NCBI RefSeq assembly: GCF_004792515.1
Contig: NZ_CP038865.1
Span: forward strand, 1,763,501-1,827,500
From: Vagococcus xieshaowenii
Lineage (GTDB): Bacteria; Bacillota; Bacilli; Lactobacillales; Vagococcaceae
Direction: 5' to 3'
DNA: 64,000 bases
In this document: piece by piece, positions 55,436-64,000 of the stretch
How positions within the stretch are numbered: position 1 is the stretch's first letter
How the letters are laid out: each line of letters begins with the position of its first letter
Position numbers and translations under genes: made by a program
Notes under the pieces: model-generated
Database searches by the model: none
Told to the model about the DNA's origin: nothing
What the model saw: the letters and a program-made list of their open reading frames with translations, nothing else

Positions 55436-55470
55436 AATAACACGTCTATTCAAAACGAAAGGCGTGTTAT
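55436..55470 (-). terminator. Probable terminator after the PDRP gene
   Basis: ATAACACG pairs with CGTGTTAT around an 18-nt loop. The T-rich tail is modest on the minus strand. Confidence 0.5.
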
Positions 55471-55488
55471 CTGACGTATCATTATTTC

Positions 55489-56304
55489 TTATTTATCAAC
55501 ACTTCGTAAATATTCTTCAATCAAATGCGCTGTCTCTTCAACAGACTTATCGCTCACATCAATCACATACGCCCCATAATCTTTAAATATTTGTTGTGAA
55601 TAGGCTAATTCTGCCTGAATTTTTTCTAAATTAGTGTAACTACTCGTGCTATTCAACCCTAAAGAATCTAAGCGACTATTTCTAATCTTCATCAAATTAT
55701 CGGCTGAACAAATCAAACCAATTATTCGCTTCGATGATACTTCAGACAAACTTTGAGGTATGGGAACTTCTGGTATTAACGGTAAATTGGCCACTTTGTA
55801 ATCTTTATTTGCTAAATACATACTTAGTGGCGTTTTTGAAGTGCGAGAAACACCTAATATCACAATATCGGCTTCAACAAAACCTTGTGGGTGTTTACCA
55901 TCATCATATTTCACAGCAAATTCAATCGCTTCTATTTTATTAAAATACGTTTGATCCAATTTATGAACTAACCCCGGTTGCTCAATCGGACGTTCCCCCG
56001 TTTTATCTTGCACTAACTCAAAAAATGGAGCCATTAAATCTAAATATTGTAGGCCGTTCTTTGTACTGAATGCTTTTGCTTTACTCGCTAATTCAGCATT
56101 GACCAACGTGCTTATCACTATCGCATCATCTTTCAACGCATCTCTCAAAATTTCTAATAGCTCTTCTTCTTGACTGACAAAAGGAAAACGATAACTATTG
56201 TCAAAGGTTAACGTCGGATACTGTGCACTAACCGCTGCTAATAGCTTTTGAGACGTTTCACCTAAAGAATCTGAAATTGTATAAACAAGAACTTCTTTTT
56301 TCAT
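55489..56304 (-). CDS. yqfL: PPDK regulatory kinase/phosphorylase (PDRP, YqfL/PpsR family)
   Basis: A bifunctional serine/threonine kinase and pyrophosphorylase (DUF299) that switches pyruvate phosphate dikinase or PEP synthase off and on by phosphorylating a Thr next to the catalytic His. The 271-aa protein has the N-terminal TISDSLGETSQ and the P-loop-like GVSRTSKTPLSMYLA (near residue 150), followed by the PLIPEVPIP segment. Its target ppdK is divergent 0.8 kb away, and the CcpN-like regulator gene precedes it by 11 bp, giving a small PEP-node control cluster. Confidence 0.93.
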   Translation of the reverse strand: MKKEVLVYTISDSLGETSQKLLAAVSAQYPTLTFDNSYRFPFVSQEEELLEILRDALKDDAIVISTLVNAELASKAKAFSTKNGLQYLDLMAPFFELVQDKTGERPIEQPGLVHKLDQTYFNKIEAIEFAVKYDDGKHPQGFVEADIVILGVSRTSKTPLSMYLANKDYKVANLPLIPEVPIPQSLSEVSSKRIIGLICSADNLMKIRNSRLDSLGLNSTSSYTNLEKIQAELAYSQQIFKDYGAYVIDVSDKSVEETAHLIEEYLRSVDK

Positions 56305-56315
56305 AAAAAACTCTC

Positions 56316-56945
56316 CTATCTGTTGGTTTCTGCTGATCGTGCTTGCTGAGTAATATAATTTAATAGTCGTGACTTCGTGATCTTCCCAATCACCTTTTTA
56401 GGGTTTTCCTCATCAACGACTGGTAACGAATCTACTTCAAAATCTTGAATGAGACTTGCTGCTGCGAGAATATCCAACTCTTTTGTACACGTTTTGATAT
56501 GCGGCACTCGTGTCATACAAAGTGCAACTGGTGTATCATCAATGTTTTTATTCAGTGATGCTCGTAGTAAATCTTTACGTGATAAAACACCCACCAATTC
56601 TTTGTTATCATCCATCACATACAGTGAACCGACATCATACATGAATAATGTCGTAATCGCATCTCTAATCGAGGTGTCCATTGTAATCATTAGCGGTGGA
56701 ATCATTATTTCACCGACTGTTGTCTTAAATGTTTTAAAAAAGAAAAAGGCTTCTAAATCTGATCCCGTATACGTATAACCAACTTTTGGTGTTGCTTCTA
56801 AAATACCCGCTAATGTTAAAAAAGACAAATCTGAACGTAAGGTCGCTCTTGAAACCTCTAATAATTCAGAAATTTTTTCCCCACTTAATGGTTGATGCTG
56901 CTTTACTACTTGAATCACTTGTTCTTGTCGTTCGCTTAATTTCAT
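56316..56945 (-). CDS. ccpN: CcpN-like regulator (HTH plus CBS pair)
   Basis: A 209-aa repressor with an N-terminal helix-turn-helix (residues 5-55, LSGEKISELLEVSRATLRSDLSFL) and two CBS domains (about 78-135 and 145-200) that probably bind adenine nucleotides. Bacillus CcpN lies directly before yqfL and represses gluconeogenic genes. The same ccpN-yqfL order occurs here, divergent from ppdK. A 17-bp direct repeat pair fills the shared upstream region and overlaps its -10. A TGGAGG site precedes the ATG. Confidence 0.88.
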   Translation of the reverse strand: MKLSERQEQVIQVVKQHQPLSGEKISELLEVSRATLRSDLSFLTLAGILEATPKVGYTYTGSDLEAFFFFKTFKTTVGEIMIPPLMITMDTSIRDAITTLFMYDVGSLYVMDDNKELVGVLSRKDLLRASLNKNIDDTPVALCMTRVPHIKTCTKELDILAAASLIQDFEVDSLPVVDEENPKKVIGKITKSRLLNYITQQARSAETNR

Positions 56946-57001
56946 TGCTTTCCTCCAGAAATCTTATCTGTACATACTGCCAAACTAATGGCTACGTTTT
57001 C

Positions 57002-57007
57002 ATTATA
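57002..57007 (-). promoter_or_regulatory. -10 element of ccpN
   Basis: TATAAT on the minus strand, about 57 bp before the ccpN start. The -35 (TTTTAA) is weak. Confidence 0.5.
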
Positions 57008-57053
57008 CACATATTTAAGCTTTTTTAAAAGAAAAAATACACATATTTAAGCT
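57005..57053. repeat. 17-bp direct repeat pair upstream of ppdK and ccpN
   Basis: ATACACATATTTAAGCT occurs at 57005-57021 and 57037-57053, a 32-bp period (three helical turns). The first copy overlaps the ccpN -10 and the second ends 1 bp before the ppdK -35. Confidence 0.8.
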
Positions 57054-57054
57054 A

Positions 57055-57083
57055 TTGACAAACATATAAACCTCATATATGAT
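57055..57083 (+). promoter_or_regulatory. Promoter of ppdK
   Basis: TTGACA (57055-57060), a 17-nt spacer, then TATGAT (57078-57083). Confidence 0.85.
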
Positions 57084-57134
57084 GATTATTAAATAAATGT
57101 GTCACATATTAATCAAATAAACGGGAGGTTCACC

Positions 57135-59741
57135 ATGAAGAAAAACATTTATTCATTTGCAGAAGGTGCCAGACAAGGAAAAGAACTATTAGGCGGTAAA
57201 GGTGCCAATCTAGCTAAAATGACAAGTTTACAATTACCCGTCCCTCAAGGATTCACTATCACGACAGCCTGTTGTATGGCCTATTTAGAAGATGAAACGT
57301 TCTTTACTACCCAGTTAAAGAACGATATTTTGAAAGCGGTTAACGAGTTAGAAAACATGACGGGGCAATCATTTACGCAACCTCATGATCTATTGCTCGT
57401 CTCTGTAAGAAGTGGTGCAGCTTTCTCAATGCCTGGAATGATGGATACTATTTTGAATTTAGGATTAAATGATGAACGCGTCAAACTATTCGCGCAATCG
57501 ACAACTATCGCTTTCGCCTATGACTGCTATCGCCGATTAATTCAAATGTTTGGCGATGTCGTCTACAGTATTCCAAAAGAAGTCTTCAATCAAGCACTAG
57601 AAAAAAACGAGCAACGCTTAAACAAACCCACTCGCGATTGGAGCGAAACTGAGCATCAAACATTGATTAAAACCTATCAAACCATTTATGAAGATCACCA
57701 TGTTGACTTCCCACAAGACCCCGTTGAACAACTTTTTGCTGCAATCCAGGCAGTGTTTAAGTCTTGGTTAAACCCTCGCGCACATGTCTATCGTGAGTTG
57801 CACCAAATACCCGATTCACTTGGCACTGCTGTCAACATTCAAGCCATGGTATTTGGTAACAAAGGGATGCAAAGTGGCACTGGTGTTATTTTTACACGCA
57901 ATCCTGCCACTGGTAAAAAAGAATTGTTCGGCGAATTTTTAATTAATGCCCAAGGAGAAGATGTAGTAGCCGGTATTCGTACACCTTTACCTATCCATGA
58001 ATTAAACGCGATATTACCCGATGCTTATGAAGCAATCAACTACTATGCCGAAAAATTAGAACAACATTATCAAGATATGCAAGACATTGAATTTACCATT
58101 GAACAAGGTAGCTTATACATTTTACAAACACGTCATGGCAAACGTACAGCTAAAGCCGCGGTTCAAATAGTACTAGATTTCGTTAATGAAGGGATGATTT
58201 CAAAGGAGGAAGCAGTCTTGCGAATTTCGCCAGCAACCATTGAGCAATTACTTCATCCTGTTTTTGAACCTGAGACATTAAAAGAAGCGACCGTATTAGC
58301 AGAAGGATTGCCCGCTAGTCCAGGTGCGGCAACAGGAACGATTGTTTTCACCGCAGAAAAAGCCAAAGAATTACATAAACAAGGAATAAATGTTATTCTC
58401 GTCCGTCAGGAAACTTCTCCTGAAGATATTGAAGGGATGATTGTGAGTCAGGCAATCGTTACAAGCCGTGGAGGAATGACGTCTCATGCGGCAGTTGTGG
58501 CTAGAGGCATGGGCACTTGTTGTGTAGCAGGTTGTGAAGAATTAAACGTCAACGAAGAACTAAAACAAATCACCTGTGACACTATTAAGCTAACAGAAGG
58601 TGACAGATTATCCGTTGATGGCAGTAGTGGGCGCTTATACATAGGTGAACTCCCCACTGTATTTGAAGAAAACAATCAAGCACTGCAACAATTATTAAGT
58701 TGGGCCGATAGCTTTGCTCACTTAAAGGTTAGAGCAAATGCCGAAACCCCTGAAGAATTAAACGTGGCCATTAATTTTGGAGCAACGGGCATTGGCTTAG
58801 CAAGGACTGAGCATATGTTTTTTGGAGAAGAACGTTTATTGGAAATGCGTCGCCTTATTTTATCAGACAGCGACGATGATTTAACCCAAACGTTAGATAC
58901 CCTATTACGTTTTCAACAAAACGATTTTTATCAAATGCTTAAAACGATTCAAGACAAACCCATGGTCATTCGTTTGCTGGATCCACCGCTTCATGAATTT
59001 TTACCACACAATCCAAATGATATTATCAACTTAGCCAAACAGCTCAACCATCGACCCGAACAACTTACTAAAAAAATTAATCAGTTACAAGAAACAAATC
59101 CTATGCTAGGACATCGTGGGTGTCGATTAGGGATTACTGAACCTTTAATATATCAGATGCAAGTAACGGCTATTTTTAATAGTGTGATTGAACTGGCAAA
59201 AGAAGGCGTAATCATCCAGCCAGAAATTATGATTCCTCTGATTTCTGATAAAGAAGAGTTATTGGAAATCAAACGATTTTTAAGCGAAACGATTCAGCAA
59301 GTATTTGACTCTCACAACATCCCACCTATTCCTTATCAATTAGGGACCATGATTGAATTGCCACGTGCTTGTCTTATTGCAGATACATTAGCTGAAGACG
59401 CTGACTTTTTCAGCTTTGGAACCAATGACTTAACCCAGATGACTTACGGTTTTTCTCGTGATGATATCGGTAAATTCATCAATAGTTATCAAGAGAAAAA
59501 AATTATGACCATCGATCCCTTCCAAACATTAGATCAAGAAGGCGTTGGCCAATTAATTAAGATTGCAGTGACAAAAGCTAGACAAACAAAGCCAAATTTA
59601 GTGATTGGCGTCTGTGGCGAAGTAGGTGGTGATCCTGCCTCTATTAAATTTTTTCACCAACTAGGGATTAGTTATGTCTCTTGTTCTGCTTACCGCGTCC
59701 CCACTGCTCGACTAGCGGCTGGACAAGCCGCCTTAAAATAA
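57135..59741 (+). CDS. ppdK: Pyruvate, phosphate dikinase
   Basis: Interconverts pyruvate, ATP and phosphate with PEP, AMP and pyrophosphate. The 868-aa protein has the N-terminal nucleotide-binding domain (KGANLAKM, VSVRSGAAFSMPGMMDT), the swivelling His domain GGMTSHAAVVARG with catalytic His451 and regulatory Thr449, and the C-terminal PEP barrel. The catalytic Cys827 is in the segment VCGEVGGDPAS. Most PPDKs read CGEHGG there; Val830 replaces the His. ATG 57135 (MKKNIYSFAEG) is used because GGGAGG is placed correctly; upstream extension has no site. Its regulators PDRP and CcpN-like are divergent. Confidence 0.96.
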   Translation: MKKNIYSFAEGARQGKELLGGKGANLAKMTSLQLPVPQGFTITTACCMAYLEDETFFTTQLKNDILKAVNELENMTGQSFTQPHDLLLVSVRSGAAFSMPGMMDTILNLGLNDERVKLFAQSTTIAFAYDCYRRLIQMFGDVVYSIPKEVFNQALEKNEQRLNKPTRDWSETEHQTLIKTYQTIYEDHHVDFPQDPVEQLFAAIQAVFKSWLNPRAHVYRELHQIPDSLGTAVNIQAMVFGNKGMQSGTGVIFTRNPATGKKELFGEFLINAQGEDVVAGIRTPLPIHELNAILPDAYEAINYYAEKLEQHYQDMQDIEFTIEQGSLYILQTRHGKRTAKAAVQIVLDFVNEGMISKEEAVLRISPATIEQLLHPVFEPETLKEATVLAEGLPASPGAATGTIVFTAEKAKELHKQGINVILVRQETSPEDIEGMIVSQAIVTSRGGMTSHAAVVARGMGTCCVAGCEELNVNEELKQITCDTIKLTEGDRLSVDGSSGRLYIGELPTVFEENNQALQQLLSWADSFAHLKVRANAETPEELNVAINFGATGIGLARTEHMFFGEERLLEMRRLILSDSDDDLTQTLDTLLRFQQNDFYQMLKTIQDKPMVIRLLDPPLHEFLPHNPNDIINLAKQLNHRPEQLTKKINQLQETNPMLGHRGCRLGITEPLIYQMQVTAIFNSVIELAKEGVIIQPEIMIPLISDKEELLEIKRFLSETIQQVFDSHNIPPIPYQLGTMIELPRACLIADTLAEDADFFSFGTNDLTQMTYGFSRDDIGKFINSYQEKKIMTIDPFQTLDQEGVGQLIKIAVTKARQTKPNLVIGVCGEVGGDPASIKFFHQLGISYVSCSAYRVPTARLAAGQAALK

Positions 59742-59790
59742 AAAAAATGCAAGTGAGGATTAATTACTTATGCCTCACTTGCATTTTTTA
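59742..59790. terminator. Bidirectional terminator between ppdK and fruA
   Basis: AAATGCAAGTGAGG and CCTCACTTGCATTT form a 14-bp or longer stem with T-runs on both strands. Confidence 0.92.
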
Positions 59791-59797
59791 CTTTTAT

Positions 59798-61687
59798 TTA
59801 CTCAACAACTTTATTACGTAACAAACCAATAATCACTGCACTTACCAATGCACCGATTAAAATAAATAAGAGATACAATAATGGTTTGTTGATTAAGAAA
59901 ATAACAAATATTCCGCCATGTGGTGCCATCAATTTAATTGACATCAAACTCACAAGAGCACCTGCTAAAGCTGATCCTACAAAAAATCCTGGTAATACTT
60001 TTAAAGGATTAGCAGCAGCAAAAGGAATGGCACCTTCCGTAATGAATGATAAGCCCATAACTAAATTCGTTAAACCAGCACTACGCTCATCTTTAGAAAA
60101 TTTATTTTTAAATAATAGACTTGCAAAGAAAATAGCTAACGGCGGTACCATACCACCTGCCATTACAGCGGCCATTACGATACTACCACCACTTGTAACA
60201 GTAGCGGCTAATGTACCCGTTCCAAAAACATAAGCGGCTTTATTAATTGGACCACCTAAATCAATCGCCATCATACCACCTACTAATGCTCCTAGTAACG
60301 CTGCATTAGTGCCTGATAAGCCATTTAAGAAATTATTCAGACCATTATTAATAATTGACATTGGAACATTGACAACAAGCATTAAAGCGCCAGTAATAAT
60401 AACACCGAAAACTGGGTAAAATAAAATAGTTACAATACCATTGAATGATTGTGGAACCTTAGCAAAAACTTTTTTCAAGAAATTAACGATATAACCGGCA
60501 AGAAAACCACCGATTAACGCTCCTAAGAAACCTGCTCCACCTGTTGATGCAATAGCCCCAGCTACAAAACCTGCCACTAATCCAGGACGATCTGCAATAC
60601 TACGTGCAATAAATCCTGCTAGTACCGGTAACATAAAGCCAAATGCTGCATCCCCAATTTGTTTAAAATAAGCGGCCATCTGATTATAGCTACCTAATTG
60701 ACTTAATTCTGAATTAGGAACCCCTAACATTTGATCGATTAGAAAAGCGATTGCTATCGCAATCCCGCCACCTATAACAAATGGTAACATATGTGTAACA
60801 CCGCTCATTAAATGTTTATATAAGTTTGAGCCCGTTGACTGTCCAGTAGATTCTTCATTTCCTGACGTTTGTGCCGCTTGATAAACTGGCGCTTCATCAT
60901 TTAGAACTTGATTAATTAAAACATCTGGCTGACGAATAGCATCTGTCACTTTACGATTTAGTAGCGGTTTTCCAGCAAATCTGTTCATTGAAACATTAGT
61001 ATCTGCAGCGATAATCACACCTTTAGCTTGCTTAATATCTTCAGCACTCAATTCATTGCCTACCCCTTTAGAACCATTTGTTTCAACTTTAATACGAACA
61101 CCCATTTCTGTGGCTTTTTTAATTAATGAATCTTCGGCCATATACGTATGAGCAATTCCTGTAGGACAAGCTGTCACAGCTACAATAAATGGCGCATCTT
61201 GTTCAGTAACAATATTTTCTTGATGATCCTCAGCAGCTAATTGTTGATCAAAAATAGCAAACACTTGTTCAGGTGTGGTCGTTTGTTTTAATTTATCTAA
61301 TACCGCTGAATTATTCAACACTTTTGATAATGCCGAAATAGTTTCTAAATGCGTATTATCTGATGTTTCTGGTACAGCAATTAAAAAGAAGAGATGAACT
61401 AATTCGCCATCTAATGCATCAAAATCGACACCGCTTTCACTTTTGGCAAATAAAACCAAAGGCTCTTTTATATCCGCTGACTTAACATGGGGCATCGCAA
61501 TGCCTTCACCTATCCCTGTTGACACTTGACTTTCTCTATCTAACAGACCTTGTAAAAGTTGCGCTTGATTACTACCATAACCTTGAGCAACCATTTTTTG
61601 TACCATTTCATTTAAAACAGCTGCCTTCTCTTTTTCTTTCAAAGAGAAGATCATCAAGTCTTTTTTCATTAAATTTTTTATCGTCAT
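59798..61687 (-). CDS. fruA: PTS fructose transporter subunit IIABC
   Basis: A membrane permease that imports fructose as fructose-1-phosphate. The 629-aa protein has EIIA (residues 1-145, IAMPHVK with phospho-His67), EIIB (168-265, VTACPTGIAHTYMA with phospho-Cys174) and EIIC (290-625) with about eight to ten hydrophobic segments and GGGIAIAIAFLIDQ. It is the last gene of the fruR-fruK-fruA operon and starts 17 bp after fruK. Confidence 0.95.
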   Translation of the reverse strand: MTIKNLMKKDLMIFSLKEKEKAAVLNEMVQKMVAQGYGSNQAQLLQGLLDRESQVSTGIGEGIAMPHVKSADIKEPLVLFAKSESGVDFDALDGELVHLFFLIAVPETSDNTHLETISALSKVLNNSAVLDKLKQTTTPEQVFAIFDQQLAAEDHQENIVTEQDAPFIVAVTACPTGIAHTYMAEDSLIKKATEMGVRIKVETNGSKGVGNELSAEDIKQAKGVIIAADTNVSMNRFAGKPLLNRKVTDAIRQPDVLINQVLNDEAPVYQAAQTSGNEESTGQSTGSNLYKHLMSGVTHMLPFVIGGGIAIAIAFLIDQMLGVPNSELSQLGSYNQMAAYFKQIGDAAFGFMLPVLAGFIARSIADRPGLVAGFVAGAIASTGGAGFLGALIGGFLAGYIVNFLKKVFAKVPQSFNGIVTILFYPVFGVIITGALMLVVNVPMSIINNGLNNFLNGLSGTNAALLGALVGGMMAIDLGGPINKAAYVFGTGTLAATVTSGGSIVMAAVMAGGMVPPLAIFFASLLFKNKFSKDERSAGLTNLVMGLSFITEGAIPFAAANPLKVLPGFFVGSALAGALVSLMSIKLMAPHGGIFVIFLINKPLLYLLFILIGALVSAVIIGLLRNKVVE

Positions 61688-61704
61688 TTTTCTTTGCTCC
61701 TTTA

Positions 61705-62616
61705 TTATAATTGGCTGATGCTCACATTCGGTAATTGTTCGTTAATTTGCTCCATTGTTGCCAAATCTTGCGTAAAAGCTGTCGCAGTTCCACAAGCTAC
61801 AGCAATTTTATAAGCCTCAAGTGGATCATTTGTTTTTAATAATGTCTCTACAAAACCGGCTACCATGGAATCTCCTGCACCAACTGAATTAACTAAAGAG
61901 CCGTTAATTGCTTGCGCACGGTACACACCTGTTTTCCCAATATAAATCGATCCTTCTCCACCTAAAGACACAATCACATGTTGCGCTCCCTTATCAAGTA
62001 AGGCTTTTCCGTGATCAACTATTTCTTCTATTGATTCAATTTTCGTGTTAAATAGTAACCCCAATTCATGCTGGTTAGGTTTAACAAGTAGCGGTTCTTT
62101 AGAAAGTAATGGCCATAATTTTTCGCCACTTGTATCCACCACAAATGAAGCACCTTGATTTTTAATCATCGTTACTAATTCATTATAAAAATCATCCGAC
62201 AATGACTTAGGAATACTTCCTGACAAAATCACCACATCACCCATCTTTATTTGAGCAATTTTTTGCATAAATTGTGCGACTTCTTGTGAATTGATAGTTG
62301 GTCCTAAACCATTTAATTCTGTTTCCGTATTAGCTTTCATTTTTAAATTAATCCTAGTTGGATGCTCAATCTTAACAAAATCATGAGGAATCTGATGCTC
62401 TGCTAATTTTTGCTCAATGAAATCTCCAGTAAACCCTCCCAAAAAACCAAGATTAGTAGCTGTTGTGCCTAAAGCTTTCATGATACGTGAAACATTTAAA
62501 CCTTTCCCTCCAGGTAAGGCTTCTTCATCAAAAATATGATTCAATGCCCCTTCTTCAAAATGCTCCACCTTAAAAATATAGTCAATAGATGGATTTAATG
62601 TAATCGTATATATCAT
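61705..62616 (-). CDS. fruK: 1-phosphofructokinase
   Basis: Converts fructose-1-phosphate to fructose-1,6-bisphosphate. The 303-aa PfkB-family kinase has the N-terminal NPSIDYIFKV, the PGGKGLNVSRIM substrate motif (near residue 36) and the C-terminal GAGDSMVAGF anion hole with catalytic Asp. It overlaps fruR by 4 bp. Tagatose-6-phosphate kinase is an alternative for this family, but the fruA neighbour decides. Confidence 0.95.
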   Translation of the reverse strand: MIYTITLNPSIDYIFKVEHFEEGALNHIFDEEALPGGKGLNVSRIMKALGTTATNLGFLGGFTGDFIEQKLAEHQIPHDFVKIEHPTRINLKMKANTETELNGLGPTINSQEVAQFMQKIAQIKMGDVVILSGSIPKSLSDDFYNELVTMIKNQGASFVVDTSGEKLWPLLSKEPLLVKPNQHELGLLFNTKIESIEEIVDHGKALLDKGAQHVIVSLGGEGSIYIGKTGVYRAQAINGSLVNSVGAGDSMVAGFVETLLKTNDPLEAYKIAVACGTATAFTQDLATMEQINEQLPNVSISQL

Positions 62617-63374
62617 TGACTTTTCACCTCGACAATCTGAATTTCTTCTTTATATAATGAACGGAACTTAGATGGTAAATAATCAGTAATAATTTTACCT
62701 TCTGTCAGTTCTCCAAATTTCACAAAATTAATCATTTCAAATTTACTATGATCTGCTAAGATTAACACTTCTTCTGCATGATGCATAACAGACTCTTTTA
62801 CAAGGGCTTCTTCTTCTTCTGGTGTTGTTAAACCAAATTGATGATGAATCGCATTGACCCCAACCAACGCTTTACTAAAATGATACTTTTCTAATTGCTT
62901 TAATGTTTCGTTCCCAACAATAGCACCTGTCGTCATTTTTAATTGACCACCTAAAACCGTTGTTGGAATATTTATTGAGCTAAGATACTGCGCATGAATA
63001 ATCGAATTCGTCACAGCTCTAATTTTCTTTTCCTTTAAAAAAGGTAATACTTGATACGTCGCAGTTCCTGAATCAATAAAAATAACTTCATTATCTTTTA
63101 TTAACTTCCCTACCCATTGACCAATTTTTTTTTTCTCTTCCATATGAAGGTTCTCTTTAATTGTTAGCGGTAATTCTGGTGTGACTTCTCTTATGATTTT
63201 AGCCCCACCATGCACTCTCTTTAATTTTCCCAATTCTTCTAACAACTGTAAGTCTCGACGGATGGTTGTTTCAGATGCATGTGTCGCTTCCACTAATTCT
63301 AAAACTTTAACGACATTATGGCTTTCTAAACTATTCATAATCAATTGATGTCTCTCTTCTGTAAGCACTTCCAT
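62613..63374 (-). CDS. fruR: DeoR-family fructose operon regulator
   Basis: A repressor that probably senses fructose-1-phosphate. The 253-aa protein has the DeoR helix-turn-helix (residues 5-55, ETTIRRDLQLLEELGKLKRVHGGA by its ends) and a C-terminal sugar-phosphate-binding domain (DSGTATYQV, KALVGVNAIH). ATG 63374 follows GAGGAG; an in-frame GTG one codon earlier overlaps it. It is first in the operon, behind a promoter that carries three phased repeats. Confidence 0.93.
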   Translation of the reverse strand: MEVLTEERHQLIMNSLESHNVVKVLELVEATHASETTIRRDLQLLEELGKLKRVHGGAKIIREVTPELPLTIKENLHMEEKKKIGQWVGKLIKDNEVIFIDSGTATYQVLPFLKEKKIRAVTNSIIHAQYLSSINIPTTVLGGQLKMTTGAIVGNETLKQLEKYHFSKALVGVNAIHHQFGLTTPEEEEALVKESVMHHAEEVLILADHSKFEMINFVKFGELTEGKIITDYLPSKFRSLYKEEIQIVEVKSQ

Positions 63375-63388
63375 CACTCCTCACAGAT

Positions 63389-63417
63389 AATATACCACCA
63401 AAAACAACCAAAATCAA
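63389..63417 (-). promoter_or_regulatory. Promoter of the fru operon
   Basis: TTGATT (63412-63417), a 17-nt spacer, then TATATT (63389-63394) on the minus strand. Confidence 0.8.
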
Positions 63418-63420
63418 CCA
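63395..63420 (-). promoter_or_regulatory. FruR operator: three 10-bp-phased repeats
   Basis: TGGTTG, TGGTTG and TGGTGG begin every 10 bp on the minus strand (63420, 63410 and 63400) and cover the -35 and spacer. This matches the direct-repeat operators of DeoR-type sugar regulators. Confidence 0.75.
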
Positions 63421-63480
63421 TTTTCATTCAAAAAAAGATTAGAAGCAGTCAAAAATATTCATTGTTCTAATTATTTAAAT

Positions 63481-63514
63481 ACAAAAAAGGCTAATTCCTA
63501 TTGGAATTAGCCTT
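63481..63514 (-). terminator. rRNA operon terminator
   Basis: AAGGCTAATTCC and GGAATTAGCCTT form a perfect 12-bp stem with a 4-nt loop, then six T on the minus strand, right after the 5S rRNA. Confidence 0.95.
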
Positions 63515-63519
63515 AACTT

Positions 63520-63635
<116 letters not shown>

Positions 63636-63710
63636 CTTTTTATATTCGAATGAATTCCTTCACTCAAAACTGGATTGAAACAAAACTTGACGCTCCGAAA
63701 TACAATTTTT

Positions 63711-64000
<290 letters not shown>

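Overview
The window looks like chromosomal DNA of a low-GC Gram-positive coccus or lactic acid bacterium, most like Enterococcaceae (Vagococcus or Enterococcus). This is an inference. The supporting traits are AT-rich DNA, strong AGGAGG-type ribosome binding sites, ctsR followed directly by clpC without mcsA/mcsB, cydABCD as the respiratory oxidase block, a glutathione reductase, PRD/PTS-type regulators, and an operon matching the set of families first named from Enterococcus faecalis (SFCGS, DUF4310/4311/4312, DgaE, DgaF). No phage, insertion sequence, integrase, CRISPR array or tRNA gene was found. The only RNA genes are a 5S rRNA and the 3' end of a 23S rRNA at the right edge, both on the minus strand.

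Layout, left to right. 0-4.2 kb (+): dipeptidase PepV, an OPT-family peptide transporter, a stand-alone PqqD-like protein and a small unknown protein. 4.3-11.2 kb (-): msrB, maf, mutL, mutS, ricA, ymdB. 11.3-12.8 kb (-): glcT and a lone glucose-type EIIA, preceded by a promoter and a candidate antiterminator RNA. 12.8-13.7 kb (-): ispE. 13.7-14.1 kb: an intergenic region with a 2.1-copy tandem repeat of about 121 bp. 14.1-18.6 kb (-): an XRE-cupin regulator plus potABCD polyamine importer, with a clear promoter and two dyad operators. 18.7-22.9 kb (+): a YhdH/YhfP-type oxidoreductase, an AI-2E-family membrane protein and an orphan PRD/PTS regulator. 23-25.5 kb (-): tsaE, pta, ung. 25.6-28.9 kb (+): HAD phosphatase, LURP-one-like protein, polyprenyl diphosphate synthase and CPBP protease. 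29-36.4 kb (-): cydDC, cydAB and gor. 36.5-41.9 kb (-): two U32 tRNA-hydroxylation proteins, clpC and ctsR with a consensus CtsR box. 42-45.3 kb (+): a Nudix hydrolase and a phospholipase-D/SF2 helicase/DUF3427 protein. 45.3-54 kb (-): the dga-like operon. 54.3-57 kb (-): a dihydrouridine synthase, the PPDK regulatory kinase-phosphorylase and a CcpN-like regulator, divergent from ppdK (57.1-59.7 kb, +). 59.8-63.4 kb (-): fruA, fruK, fruR. 63.5 kb to the end: the rRNA operon tail.

How the genes fit together. Much of the window concerns sugar and carbon use and its control: GlcT with EIIA-Glc, the fructose PTS operon under a DeoR repressor with three 10-bp-phased repeats, CcpN with PDRP and PPDK at the pyruvate/PEP node, and a dga-like pathway expected to end in pyruvate and glyceraldehyde-3-phosphate. 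Pta links acetyl-CoA to acetate. The polyprenyl synthase (possible quinone tail) and cydABCD are consistent with optional aerobic respiration. The glutathione reductase gene has a perfect PerR-consensus site upstream.

The most promising little-described system is the dga-like operon at 45.3-53.9 kb. Two integral membrane proteins, a small Cys-containing glycine-rich protein and a DUF4312 protein sit with a catabolic pathway that needs a phosphorylated substrate, yet no kinase or ordinary PTS permease is present. These four proteins are therefore candidates for an unrecognised, possibly phosphorylating, transporter. Start codons given here were often chosen downstream of the longest open frame, where a ribosome binding site and family alignment favoured it.
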